From positions 137,383,689 through 137,447,688 of the forward strand of contig NC_090321.1 of assembly GCF_040869045.1 (NCBI RefSeq): DNA of 64,000 nucleotides, in the 5' to 3' direction. The first letter of the stretch is position 1; each line of letters begins with the position of its first letter. Shown piece after piece: positions 12,121-22,686 of this stretch. The notes beneath the pieces are model-generated. The model was not told the origin of the DNA. It did no database searches and saw nothing but the letters and a program-made list of their open reading frames with translations. This DNA comes from Eurosta solidaginis (lineage: Eukaryota; Arthropoda; Insecta; Diptera; Tephritidae). Both the position numbers and the translations under genes were made by a program.

Positions 12121-13056
12121 TTGGTGACGATAATGCTTGAGACCAGATGTCGTGCAAACAGACGGGCATATAAACACAAACACGACGTGCCACCCATTGC
12201 CATCACCTCCACAGAGATTGAAGAAGCCATCAAAAAGGCCAAGCCCTCTAAATCAATAGGCCCAAACGTTATAGCCATGTCAATAATAAAACACCTTTGC
12301 GATTAGAGAGTAGGCTACCAATCTTTCGTTCAATCCTTTGCCACTCCAAAGCAAAAGTAATGCTGTACGACAGCATGACTGCCTTAACACATGTCCAAAA
12401 AAGGAAGGGTGTCAAAAGACGTGTTTTGGTACCAGGATCGCTAATTCGAAATCGAAAAACAAAAGTTTTCAGTATTCATATTTTATTTATTCATATTTTT
12501 CCTGCGCAGAACACCTTTCTGCGTTCTGCGGTCCACCAACGGGTTTGGATCAAAATTAAATCCGTGCAAATCCCTTTGTACACAAAATATTTTCCTGTGT
12601 ACAATATTACAATAACCACATGAAAAGTTTCAATTTATTTTGCAAATATACCCTCACAGAAGCTAAATTTTAATATTCGTAATCCTATGTCGAAAACGCA
12701 ATGATAATTCCACTACTAAATCCTGGGAAGGCAGCTAATAAAGGTGAGTCATATCGACCGATATCACTCCTTTCGCCAGTTGCAAAGACGGGAACCCGTC
12801 CTGCTCCCTCATTTCACTGCGAATCTTCGCTTAGCCTCCCATCAGCATGGCTTCCGCAAAATGCATAGCACTACCGCCGCGCTAAACGCCATAAACACCC
12901 AGATAAATAACGGACTGAACTAGGAATAACCCCATCAACCATGGCACGTCACTCCAAGACATAGAATGTTCACTCCTTTCCCTTTGTCTTAAAAGATGGA
13001 CCGCAAATTATCTGAATGGTCAGCAAGCGTCGGTTCAATTAAGGGACGAAACATTA
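12121..13056 (+). pseudogene. CR1/Jockey-like reverse transcriptase fragments
   Basis: Two pieces match the element at 15,681-19,742. 12,136-12,305 encodes RRAYKHKHDVPPIAIT and AKPSKSIGPN, equivalent to the region just before the RT motif AVGPDG; the D of PDG is lost. 12,700-13,056 covers KPGKAANKGESYRPISLLSP, HQHGFRKMHSTTAALNAI and the later NHG and WTANYLNGQQ region, with frameshifts and a deletion around motif A. The 12,306-12,699 stretch between them is unrelated. It holds a GCGCAGAACACCTTTCTG motif also seen at 62,577, so it may be an insertion of that repeat family. Confidence 0.75.
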
Positions 13057-14574
13057 GGGTTGTTATGGTTACGCATCTTTAGTGGAGCAGCAACGAAGGC
13101 AGTCGACATGATTTAGTGGTGCTCTGTGGCTAGTCATGTCGGCTGGGCGGGGTTCTTGCCAACCTTGCCGTCCTGGGCCATACACAGAAAAAAATCCTAT
13201 CATGCCTTTAAAAACAAAAACTGACAAAAAGCGCAGAGCCGAATCAAAACGCTTATAATTCAAAATAAAAACGGCATTCGGCAGAACCGCATGCTACGGA
13301 CAGACCGTTAAATTCAATTCAAAATTCGAAATTCAAAACGCGGAAGAAAGAAAACAAAAACACTTAACCGAACCGGAAATTATCGGTTACCATTGCTGTA
13401 AATCCAAGACATTGAAAAAACCGAAAATTGAAAAGAAAAAAGGCCGAATATACTTGGAGGCGCCGCGGGTGTTGTAGCGACGCCCGGTGCTGATCCCACC
13501 CTCAAAACCATGGCACCTATATTTCGGTGGCCCCTTACCTGAAATGCCTAAGTGCCTTCTACGTCAAAAAGAACGCCAACATTCCCATTTTAAATTACAA
13601 ATTTTATTTAAAATTCATTGTAAAACAATTTAGTGAAAACTTATTCGAAATGTAATATTATATATATAGGTTTAACCGAAACCCGGTAACCCTCTGAAGA
13701 CTAAAGCTAACTAATGGTTAATCTTAGGGAGTCAAAATCAAAACATAAAAACTGTCTCCTCCTTGATAATTACTTTGATTCTATATCTACTTCACATTTG
13801 GTTAATGAAGATAGAGAAAAAGCAAATTTTAATCTAAGAAGAATAGTTAATCTGTTTTGATGTTGATTTTGTAGGACAATATTTCTTACAGGCGCTCTGA
13901 TATAATACTTTGATTGATTGCCACGATTACATACATGACAATAAATGCTATAGAACTAAACCTATTATACTACGGGTTATTCAAAATATTTTAAAGAAAA
14001 CCCTAAAGCAAAAAAAAAAGAAAGATAAATGAACCAATTGTGTGTGTATTGACCGCGTTATATACACCTTTTAACGGTTATTACAACACAAAAGTAAATA
14101 TATTCATACTTAAGGTTTTTGGGTTATTCGTTTGTTGGTTTTGTTGCAGCTACTTAGTTTATTTCCTTACTTATTTATTGTATTTATTTATTTTAATTTA
14201 GTTTTAGTTTATTTTAATTTGAGTTAGATTAAGTTTTATTGTTATTGTATTTTTATAACTATTATTTTATTAAATCTGATTTTATTATAGTTTATTTTAT
14301 TTCTGGTATATCTAGTCTAATTTTATCGTATTTTGTTTTGTAATTTCTATTAATATTATTTATAATATCTATTACCTTGCACTCACCGGCGTGACCCCAA
14401 ATCGTCGACACGTAGGTGTTTTTACACCCTCCCTCCCTCATGTAGGGGCGGAGCCTCTTCGTGGTGGCACCTGGTAACGCTTCGGCGGCTAAATCGAGCG
14501 GCGACCTTTTTTCCACCCCCCTTAACCCTATCATCCTTTCTTTTTTCTCTTCCTTTTTCTTTCCCTTCCTCCTT
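13057..14574. other. Unassigned AT-rich block, possibly LTR-like
   Basis: The block starts TGTTATGGTTACGC right after the CR1 fragment and includes a GC-rich island at 13,460-13,500 with GGCGCCGCGGG. A TGT start and a downstream GC-rich site could mean an LTR with a primer site, but I found neither a partner LTR nor coding sequence, so I leave it unassigned. 14,150-14,340 is very T-rich. Confidence 0.25.
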
Positions 14575-14769
14575 AATGGGCTGGATCAAGGTGTTATACG
14601 ACCCGTGCCGAGGATCAGCCTGGCTGGGGGCCCATAAATAGCCCAGTCGCTAACGGAGTGCATCGAATACCGGGCGACCTTCGATGCTATTAAGCCTTAC
14701 CCGGACATCGCGGACCTCTGTCCGGGTGGACCTTTCCCTTTCTCCGCTACTCCTGGGATGTAATTTAGT

Positions 14770-15668
14770 ATGGAGGAAATATTATATAAAAATAATAAGG
14801 AGGGCGGCTCTCCTAATAAGAAGCCGACACGAGCTTGCTCCGCAAAGGCTACGGCTCAGCCGGGCCCCAAGTTAGCTGAGAGAACTCCTCAGAGGTTCGC
14901 TGCTGTAGCGGCAGACAGACACAAAAGGGCCGAGAGATTATCCGGTTCGAGTAGTCCGACGGCCAGTACCTCTCATGGAGGGGATACTGACCGGGAGGCC
15001 ATCAGTGCTACTACCGCCCCTCCCTTGGCCCCCACCAGCAGGCCCTCCACCCAGCGACAAGCGTCTGGTGGCTCGACTGCTGGGGGCCTTAGGGGGGGGG
15101 GGGGGGGGGGTCTGCTATAGGGCCAAGGGCCAATCTAGGCAGGATAGGGCTGAGAGAAAATCCAGCACGGGTATTCCGAAGGCCGGTACCTCGCGGGGAG
15201 GGGCCACCGACCGGCGGCCTTTGGGGCGGCTGCCGCCCATCTCGTAGCCACCAGCACGGCTGCCACTCGGCGGTTTGGCTTCTGGGGGCTCCAGGGATGT
15301 TATGTATGGACAGGGTCGAGCGATGAAGCATCGAAGCGCCAGCGGTCTATGGATGAATCCAACCCTACGGCACCGAAAAGGGCCAAGACGTTAAGGTCAA
15401 AAAAGACAACCCTGGTCCGCCGCCTTCTTATACCGATTCGGGGTGGTTCCCGGGCAATATTAAACTGATTGCATGTGACGACGCCAGGTCGGCGAAGCTT
15501 TACAAAGCCGCCGTCTCGCTGATAGGTGAGGTGTATCCGGGCGTGCGCCTAAAGGTAGTGGAGGCGTGTGATATATCCTCACGACCAAGGGCGAGAGCCT
15601 GGGTTACAGTGACGCCAACGGACCCAGCTGATATCCTGCAGCTGCTCCAGGAGTACAACCCGGGTCTA
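14770..15668 (+). pseudogene. LOA-2 ORF1 (gag-like) 5' part
   Basis: The open frame starts at ATG 14,770 and encodes a Lys/Ser/Thr/Pro-rich N-terminus. It is broken after a run of 19 G at 15,092-15,110. Downstream, a second frame (about 15,475-15,668) encodes a folded segment (AKLYKAAVSLIGEVYPGVRL, SSRPRARAWVTVTP, LLQEYNPGLPTQ). That resembles the RNA-binding part of LOA-type ORF1 proteins. The segment continues directly at 19,755 (KVVNVEKTE) after the inserted CR1-like element. Role by family: RNA binding in the retrotransposition particle. Confidence 0.65.
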
Positions 15669-15703
15669 CCGACCCAAAAGCGCTTCCCAAGGCAGTCGGT
15701 TCT

Positions 15704-16420
15704 ATGTACCGGAGCGACTCGGGATTTTTCCCGACCAAGGACTGTCATTTCAGTGTAACCCCATTTAATTTGTTTCGTCCCTCCCACAAATTGTCATCCT
15801 CCCAGCAGCTCCTTGCAGCAGGACTGCTCCATATTCTCTTGCTCCGGGAAGGTATCGAATCCAATCCGGGTCCGTCTCCTGACCCCGGTCCTGAGAAATG
15901 GTTTTGCTGCATCTGCCGGAAAAGAATCTTTTTAGGACGGTCATACTCTGTTCAGTGTGTCTCGTGTAAGGGATGGTTGCATCGGACAGGTTGTTCTGGG
16001 CTTGATCCCAAAACCCGACGTCCACGTAACTTTTATAAATCTTTTGTGGCTCCTTGCTGTTCACGCCCAAGGGCGCCCCGTAGTCTACGTCTAAGCGCCC
16101 CCCCATTACCTTCCAGCAGCCCCGCTGCTCAGCAAGCCACAACAAGTACCCGCTGCTGCTCGCGCCTTACGGCGCCAACAACTCAAACAGCTGCTACCAC
16201 TCATAACTACCATCTTCGCAGTAGAGTCGGAAGCAATGCTGAGCAACAGCCCCTGCCCCCGTCTTCTCCCCCCCCCCCTCTTTTCCCGCAGCAATCGTGT
16301 AGGTCAGGGAAACAGACTCTTAGTCCCTACCTCCGTTTGCACCGTTTGCCAGCACAGAATATATATGTTTGCGACATCCGCCCAATGCAGCTCCTGCCTT
16401 GGGTGGTGCCACTTTCCTAG
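15704..16420 (+). CDS. CR1-like ORF, N-terminal part: 2A-like motif and PHD-like finger
   Basis: The frame starts at ATG 15,704, 24 nt into the element. Residues 36-57 are a hydrophobic Leu-rich run ending REGIESNPGP (15,845-15,874), which matches the 2A ribosome-skipping ending NPGP. The usual Asp before the I-E pair is Gly here. Residues 68-104 form a C-C-x-C...C-x2-C...H...C zinc finger of PHD type (CCICRKR, VQCVSCKGWLH). A low-complexity Ser/Pro/Thr region follows. The frame is lost near a run of 11 C at 16,268-16,278. From there the coding sense continues in the overlapping frame starting at 16,236, so the real N-terminus of the element protein spans both frames. The first Met may not be the true start. 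Confidence 0.7.
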   Translation: MYRSDSGFFPTKDCHFSVTPFNLFRPSHKLSSSQQLLAAGLLHILLLREGIESNPGPSPDPGPEKWFCCICRKRIFLGRSYSVQCVSCKGWLHRTGCSGLDPKTRRPRNFYKSFVAPCCSRPRAPRSLRLSAPPLPSSSPAAQQATTSTRCCSRLTAPTTQTAATTHNYHLRSRVGSNAEQQPLPPSSPPPPLFPQQSCRSGKQTLSPYLRLHRLPAQNIYVCDIRPMQLLPWVVPLS

Positions 16421-19400
16421 ATGTTCTGGTCTCCGCGACGGCAACCCCTCGACGGGCTTCATCGCGCCATGTTGCCAGGTCGCAAACCCAAATCATCCGG
16501 GTACCCCAATGTTTGCCCAAGGACGCCCAGTCCCAGGGCCACAACAGCAATTGCGTCCTGGCCTTCCTCAACCCAGGCGTAGTCACCCGTCACTTACCCC
16601 CAGAGTGGCGACGTCTCCCCTCATGCACTTCAGAATTCTGCAGTTAAACTGTAATGGACTAACTGGGAAGATCACGGAGATAGTCAATTTCATGAAGCGG
16701 CACAACATCCGCATTGCTGCGATTCAAGAGACTAAACTCACAGCACGATCTGCATTGCAGACCTGCTCTGGGTATAATGTCCACCGAAAAGATCGCGAGA
16801 GCGGAAATGGAGGCGGCCTCGCGTTTATAATACACCACTCTGTGCAATATCACATATTTGATCCTGGCATCGACCGCAGGGACAACGTCTTAGAACGTCA
16901 AGGCCTATCTGTCCGGTCAGGCGATGCAAACCTAGAAATCATCAACATCTACATCCCCCCTGCCACCTGTTGCCCCGGTGGATACCGCCATAATATCAGA
17001 GCCTTACTCACTGGAAACAATCGCATTATTTTAGGCGACTTCAATGCCCATCATGATCTATGGCATTCAAATTTGCGGGCGGACAGTAGGGGCGAGATGT
17101 TGGCGGATCAAATAGAAGAAACGACGTTCTGCACAATAAACGGAGACGCCCCCACACGTATGGTAGGAAGCTGTCACAGTTCGCCAGATATCTCAATCGT
17201 GAGCGCAGAACTCGTAAACTGCGTCAACTGGCAGCCGATGGTATCATTGGCATCCGACCACCTGCCTATACTTGTTTCGCTCGAGCGTACCGCCGACTTC
17301 ATCGTCGCCGAAAAACGCACTTTCATAAACTTTAAAAAAGGAAAGTGGGAAGAATATAAATCCTTTACAGACAACCTCTTTGCTGCCCTCCCTATCCCGA
17401 CTGATGCCCGCCAAGGGGAGCGTGCCTTCCGCAAGGTCATTGAATCCGCCTCGGCACGTTTCATTCCCGCCGGGAGAATTACCGAAATCCGGCCCCACTT
17501 CCCGGCGGAGGCCGCAAACTTAGCGAGAGAACGTGACCTTATAAGGCAGCTTGATCCAGGCGACCCCCAAATAAGGGATATAAACCAACGCATCAGATTG
17601 CTTGTGGATGAACACAAGAGGGCAAAATGGGAGGAGCACCTAAGAGGTTGTAACCTCTCTACCGGTGTGGGTAAACTTTGGTCCACCGTAAAGTCCCTAT
17701 CGAATCCGACTAAGCACAAAGACAAAGTTTCCATCGCCTTTGGCGACAAAGTGCTGTCGGATGCGAAAAAATGCGCGAGCGCTTTCTGCCGACAATATAT
17801 AATGCATTCTACGGTCGACAAAGTTAGACGGAGGGCCAACAGACACGCACATAAACACAAATTCAGCGCGTCACCAATCACCATCACCGCTAAAGAGGTT
17901 GAGGGCGCCATTGGTCGCGCTAAACCATCCAAAGCAGTGGGCCCAGACGGCATAGCCATGCCGATGCTTAAAAGCCTAGGGAAAGAGGGTTTCAAATATT
18001 TAGCGCAGGTCTTCAACCTGTCTCTTTCCAACTTTGTCATACCCGAGAAATGGAGAATGGCCAAGGTGGTCCCGCTACTAAAGCCTGGTAAACCAGCTAA
18101 CATAGGAGAGTCGTATCGTCCGATATCTCTCCTATCGCCAGTAGCAAAGACGCTCGAAGCCATTTTGCTCCCTTATTTCCAAGCAAATTTGCAACTAGCC
18201 TCCCATCAGCATGGCTTCAGAAAACTCCACAGCACTACCTCCGCGCTAAATGCCATTAGCACCCAGATAAATTGCGGTTTAAATCAAAACCCCCACCATA
18301 GAACAGTACTCGTAGCGCTAGACCTATCAAAAGCTTTTGATACGGTCAACCATGGCTCGTTACTGCAAGACCTGGAAGGGTCTACCCTTCCCCCATGTCT
18401 TAAAAGGTGGACCGCAAATTATCTGGGTGGTCGGCAGGCATTGGTGCTATTTAGAAACGAAACATCAAAGCCTAGGAGAATTAAACAAGGGGTGCCACAG
18501 GGTGGTGTCCTATCCCCACTTTTGTTTAATTTCTACATATCTAAGCTACCTTCACCACCGGAAGGAGCCACAATCGTTTCCTACGCCGATGACTGCACAG
18601 TAATGGCCACAGGCCCAGGCCCACAGATCGATGAGCTATGCAATAAAATAAACGGCTACCTCCCTGATCTCTCCAGTTTTTTCGCCTCGCGAAAGCTGGC
18701 ATTATCACCGACTAAATCTTCCGCGACCTTATTTACAACATGGACGTCCCAAATGTCGACCATTTTGAACATCCACGTCGATGGCTCTACGCTACCGACT
18801 GTCCTACACCCCAAAATCTTGGGTGTGACGTTTGATCAGGATCTACATTTTGGTGAGCACGCAGCAGCAATTGTGCCGAGAATTCAGAGCCGTAACAAAA
18901 TCCTCAAATCCCTTGCTGGCAGTACCTGGGGAAAAGATAAAGAAACGCTCATGACTACATACAAAGCAATTAGCCAGCCGATTACGTGCTATGCGTCACC
19001 CATATGGTCGCCAAGCCTAAAAATTACCCACTGGAAGAAGCTACAGGCCTCCCAAAATACTGCTCTCAGAATTGCCACGGGCTGTCTTCTTATGTCCCCA
19101 GAACACCATCTACATAATGAGGCGAGAATACTCCCCATCAGGGAAAGAAACGAGATGCTGACCAAACAGTTCCTGTTGAATACCCAGAAACCTGGGCATC
19201 CCAACAGACATCTGATTGACGAGCCAGCACCGCCTAGGGGCTTAAGGAGTCATCTCCGTAAGCATTTTGAGGAAATACGGCATCTGAGAACACAGCCGTA
19301 TGAAGCGAAAAAACACAAGCAGGTCCTTGGTGAACTCCACAAACAGGCGTCGGACCTTTATGCCGGGAATTGCCCGGTGAACCCAGTACTCAAAGTAAAG

Positions 19401-19688
19401 TATCCAAAACTTGCGGAGGAGGAACGCATACTCCCCAGGGAAACGCGTGTCACTCTGGCTCAACTTCGTTCTGGATACTGTAACAGGTTAAACTCTTACC
19501 TATCCAGAATCAACCCCGACATACAAAATGTATGCCCCGCTTGCAATGTGTCCCCACATGACACCAACCATCTCTTTAATTGTAATGTGGAACCAACGCC
19601 TCTAACACCCCTTTCCCTATGGTCCACCCCTGTTGAAACAGCAAGTTTCCTTGGACTCCCGTTAGAGGATATTGATGGCAGTTTGTGA
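16236..19688 (+). CDS. CR1-like ORF: PHD-like finger, APE endonuclease and reverse transcriptase
   Basis: An 1,150-codon frame. Residues about 35-80 form a second PHD-like finger (CTVCQHRIYM, CSSCLGWCHF). The endonuclease covers about 130-345: LQLNCNGL, IQETKL (catalytic Glu), ILGDFNAHH, and SDHLPI with the catalytic Asp-His pair. Reverse transcriptase covers about 540-830: AVGPDGIAM, SYRPISLLSP, VALDLSKAFDTVNHG, GVPQGGVLSPLLF and SYADDCTV (YADD at 18,582-18,593). A C-terminal CPACNVSPHDTNHLFNC motif lies near the end. All key catalytic residues I can check are present, so this ORF looks functional apart from the upstream frameshift. The true protein begins upstream; Met at 16,236 is only the first in this frame. 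Confidence 0.85.
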   Translation: MLSNSPCPRLLPPPLFSRSNRVGQGNRLLVPTSVCTVCQHRIYMFATSAQCSSCLGWCHFPRCSGLRDGNPSTGFIAPCCQVANPNHPGTPMFAQGRPVPGPQQQLRPGLPQPRRSHPSLTPRVATSPLMHFRILQLNCNGLTGKITEIVNFMKRHNIRIAAIQETKLTARSALQTCSGYNVHRKDRESGNGGGLAFIIHHSVQYHIFDPGIDRRDNVLERQGLSVRSGDANLEIINIYIPPATCCPGGYRHNIRALLTGNNRIILGDFNAHHDLWHSNLRADSRGEMLADQIEETTFCTINGDAPTRMVGSCHSSPDISIVSAELVNCVNWQPMVSLASDHLPILVSLERTADFIVAEKRTFINFKKGKWEEYKSFTDNLFAALPIPTDARQGERAFRKVIESASARFIPAGRITEIRPHFPAEAANLARERDLIRQLDPGDPQIRDINQRIRLLVDEHKRAKWEEHLRGCNLSTGVGKLWSTVKSLSNPTKHKDKVSIAFGDKVLSDAKKCASAFCRQYIMHSTVDKVRRRANRHAHKHKFSASPITITAKEVEGAIGRAKPSKAVGPDGIAMPMLKSLGKEGFKYLAQVFNLSLSNFVIPEKWRMAKVVPLLKPGKPANIGESYRPISLLSPVAKTLEAILLPYFQANLQLASHQHGFRKLHSTTSALNAISTQINCGLNQNPHHRTVLVALDLSKAFDTVNHGSLLQDLEGSTLPPCLKRWTANYLGGRQALVLFRNETSKPRRIKQGVPQGGVLSPLLFNFYISKLPSPPEGATIVSYADDCTVMATGPGPQIDELCNKINGYLPDLSSFFASRKLALSPTKSSATLFTTWTSQMSTILNIHVDGSTLPTVLHPKILGVTFDQDLHFGEHAAAIVPRIQSRNKILKSLAGSTWGKDKETLMTTYKAISQPITCYASPIWSPSLKITHWKKLQASQNTALRIATGCLLMSPEHHLHNEARILPIRERNEMLTKQFLLNTQKPGHPNRHLIDEPAPPRGLRSHLRKHFEEIRHLRTQPYEAKKHKQVLGELHKQASDLYAGNCPVNPVLKVKYPKLAEEERILPRETRVTLAQLRSGYCNRLNSYLSRINPDIQNVCPACNVSPHDTNHLFNCNVEPTPLTPLSLWSTPVETASFLGLPLEDIDGSL

Positions 19689-19754
19689 TCGGTCGCGTCT
19701 GTTAGGTGGGGCGAAGCACTGCTACAACAACAACAACAACAACCGACCCAAAAG

Positions 19755-21621
19755 TGGAAGGTGGTTAACGTGGAGAAGACTGAACGGGCCACGATGCAGA
19801 TAGTCCTGCTGCTCGACAGCGCAAGCGTCGAAGCGTTGAAAAGGCTTCAAGATTGAGGGTCGGCTTCTGGAGGATGCCGATTCGGACGCGACGCTCGTGG
19901 AGGAGAGCGCAAACAAACAGTGATTCGGGCCCTCCAAATAAACCTGCGTCACTGCAAAGCAGCATCAGCTGCACTCCTACTGCACCTGTCTTCAGGTGCG
20001 GTGGACATCGTACTAGTCCTGGAGCCGCGGATCGCTGGCAATAGGATCTGTGTCCTGCGGACACCAACATATAAGCTTTATATCGCTCAGGAAAAGGGTG
20101 AGCCTCGCACATTTATATTGGCTAAGTATACTCTTAATGTTTTTCTTATACCCAATTCTAGCGATGGGGATCTGACAGCGGTTAGCGTCGAGGTGCTAGG
20201 GAGGAGCTTTAAACTTGCTTCCTTCTACCTAGCGCACGATCACCAAGGCTCTTTACCACCGGATAATTTCAGGGAGAGCGGCAAATCCATGAAACGATTT
20301 CATCCTACTCGAACACGACGCCAATGCTCATCACGCCCAGTGGGGCAGCAGTGATACAAATGACCGATGTGAGTCTTTATTTAACTATCTTTTAGGCACT
20401 AATCTAAGTATATGTAATAGGGGAAATGATCCCACTTTCATTGCGAGGAACCGCGAAGAGGTGCTTGACATAACCCTGGTCACAGACCCTTTCAGTGACC
20501 TGATCGTTTCATGGAGAGTTCTAAAAAGCACTACTTTTCTGACCATAGATATATAAGCTTTTCTATATCACAGGCGCACAGAAGTCCCAAGTACATAAAA
20601 AATATTAGAAGAACGAACTGGGGCTACTATAAGAAGATAATAGGTAAAAAGCTATCTGAAGAGGTGCGAGCCCCAGAAAGCGAGGAGGAGCTAGACGTGT
20701 TTGTAAATAATTTCAGTTAAAAATGTAGGAATGCTTTAGATATGGCTTTCCCGACTAAAAAGGTTTTGGAAACTCACAAACCACCATGGTGGTCGTCCGA
20801 TTTTGACAAGCTTAGGAAGTCATGTAGGGCGGGCTTTAATAAAGCAAAGCATGATGGACATGAATCCTCATGGCCTGCTTATAAAGCGAAAATAAATATA
20901 TATGAAAAAGCAACCCGAAATGGAAAGCGATCCTCCTGGAGGCAGGATTGAATCCACATCCGCGGCCTCCCGGTTAAGGAAGGTGCTATCGAAATCTCCA
21001 ACTAAGCTAAGTTACGTCGAAAAGCCGGATGGGCACTGGACGGACTCCAGCGCTGAAAGCATAAACTTGCTAATGGATACACACTTCCCAGCAAGTGCAG
21101 GCATTTCTTCAAGTATTGTCAGCGGAGGGTCACCTAATGATCAGCTGATAAGCGAAATCACAGATGATAAAAGGAAAGATAGGGCTTTACAGAAATTCAA
21201 GCCCTATAAATCGCCGGGGCCGGATGGAATTTTTCCGGCTCAGCTACAGTATACTGCCGAACTTATAAGGCCCTGGATAAAAGGGATGTTTATAGGTTGC
21301 AAGAGGGCAATTGGCACCTCCTGGAGATTCTCCCCTAAGGTGACCTACTGGATATATACAGCCATTGTGCGCACGATTCTTCTTTATGGTGCCTTGGTCT
21401 GGTGGCCTGCACTAGCTAAAACTACCTATCTTAAAACGCTTCAAAAGGTGCAACGGAGTTCGAAGCTCTGTATCACCTGGGCTCTCGGCTCTACTCCATC
21501 TGAAGCATTCAACACAATGCTATACCTTCCACCTCTTGACCTGGTGGCGAAGGAAATAGCGGTCATCGCCGCTCTACGCATAAGGGAAACAGGTCTCAAA
21601 TGGATGGTCAAATGGATCTAG
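19755..21621 (+). pseudogene. LOA-2 ORF1 tail, endonuclease and deleted reverse transcriptase
   Basis: 19,755-19,915 finishes ORF1. ORF2 begins near 19,920 with ALQINLRHCKAAS and LEPRI (endonuclease). A frameshifted DANAHHAQWGS follows at about 20,315, then an RGNDPTFIARN segment. The linker with a KPPWWSSDF motif lies near 20,780. The RT starts SPTKLSYVEKPDG, KFKPYKSPGPDGIFPAQLQ (about 21,200). It then jumps within about 20 codons to GCKRAIGTSW and LLYGALVWWPAL, which normally lie some 300 residues further on. The catalytic palm, including the YADD region, is deleted near 21,290-21,300. Several stops are also present. Confidence 0.75.
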
Positions 21622-22227
21622 TGGACACGCAACAATCCTGGGCACGAACGCCCAAGTCCCAATACCGGTGCGGACTGACTACTGCACGCCAAAGAACGTC
21701 TTCGTTAAAAAACTATAGTGTATATATACCATCGCGACAGGACTGGAATACCAGACAACATACGGTACCGGGTGCCATCAACATATTCACGGATGGTTCT
21801 AAGCTTGACGGGAAGGTGGGGGTCTCTTTTCGCCTACCAGATCACTGTAGTGTTTACCAAGCGGAAATGCTGGCAATACACAGGGCTGTGAACCATCTCG
21901 GGTCTATGCCTAAGGATGCTAAGCGGGTGTTTATTTTCTCAGACAGCCAGGCCGCATTAAAGGCCCTGGACTCTTTCGTCGACAACGCAAAGTCGGTCAC
22001 TGAATGCCGAAGATCTCTTAACGAGATGGCTCAGCACTTCAGTATCAGCCTTATATGGGTACCTGGGCACAGGGATATTGAATGCAATTGCAGAGCAAAC
22101 GAGCTGGCCAGAAGAGGCACCACCGACCATATCCTTCCGGGAAATGATTCGGTAGGTATACCCATGGCCACTTTCAGGCTTCGAGTGAACACAAGCACTA
22201 TAAGAATTGCAAATGGACTATGGTCAG
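21600..22227 (+). pseudogene. LOA-2 RNase H domain
   Basis: An uninterrupted RNase H domain: NIFTDGSKLDGKVG (about 21,780), YQAEMLAIHRAV with the catalytic Glu, FSDSQAALKAL (about 21,937) and WVPGHRDIECNCRANELAR with the final His/Asp region. It ends at the target duplication of the inserted MITE at 22,220-22,227. The ORF then runs a few codons into the MITE. This part of LOA-2 is well preserved even though the RT is deleted. Confidence 0.8.
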
Positions 22228-22355
22228 TAGGCCGGGTCGATTTGTGGGGAGGCAAAAAAAAATCGTCCATTGCTCTGTGAAAATCATATTCTAGGGATCA
22301 AAATAAGAAACTTTGCCGAAGGAACTATACCTCTAAAACGAATTCTGATGTTCCC

Positions 22356-22686
22356 AAAGTTGGGAACAAATTTTGAAAAATCCCACTTTGAAATGTCTAT
22401 GTTTTTTCTTTTTGGAGTTTATTTTTCTCTTTAGAAGTTTATTTAGTCAGAACATATGTAAATGAAAAAATGAATTTAACTTAGTAATAGAAAAGAAATT
22501 AAAAAAAATTATTAGAAATTAGCGTTTTTACAACCCCCTTTTAAAACCAAGGCATCACTGTGATGCATTTGCATGTCGTAAACATAGTTGTGTGGGTTTT
22601 TTATTCAACGTTTTAAAAAATGAAGGTATCACTGTGACACAATTGCAGATCGTAAAATTGCTTGTGTTGTTTTTTTTAAGCCATCA
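22356..22686. other. MITE interior, noncoding
   Basis: AT-rich interior of the MITE. Two similar short segments with GGTATCACTGTGA-type motifs (about 22,548 and 22,625) suggest a small internal duplication. No coding sequence. Confidence 0.5.

Larger units (their letters stand above)
15681..19742 (+). mobile_element. Near-intact CR1/Jockey-like non-LTR retrotransposon
   Basis: Inserted in LOA-2 ORF1. It is flanked by a perfect 12-bp target duplication CCGACCCAAAAG (15,669-15,680 and 19,743-19,754). Length is 4,062 bp. The 3' end is a (CAA)n tail (CTACAACAACAACAACAACAA). It encodes, in order, a 2A-like motif, two PHD-like zinc fingers, an APE-type endonuclease, reverse transcriptase and a C-terminal Cys/His motif. 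There is no RNase H. Coding capacity is intact except for one frame change near a C11 run (16,268-16,278). Clade is CR1 or Jockey; DMCR1A-like is my best guess. Related dead fragments lie at 12.1-13.1, 33.5-34.4 and 58.5 kb. Confidence 0.85.

Noticed and set aside
13057..13600. BEL/Pao-type LTR
   Set aside because: TGT start and a GC-rich block are suggestive only; no second LTR, primer match or coding region was found.
17174..18163. 329-codon minus-strand frame
   Set aside because: It lies antisense to the intact CR1-like endonuclease/RT ORF and has no domain; a shadow frame.
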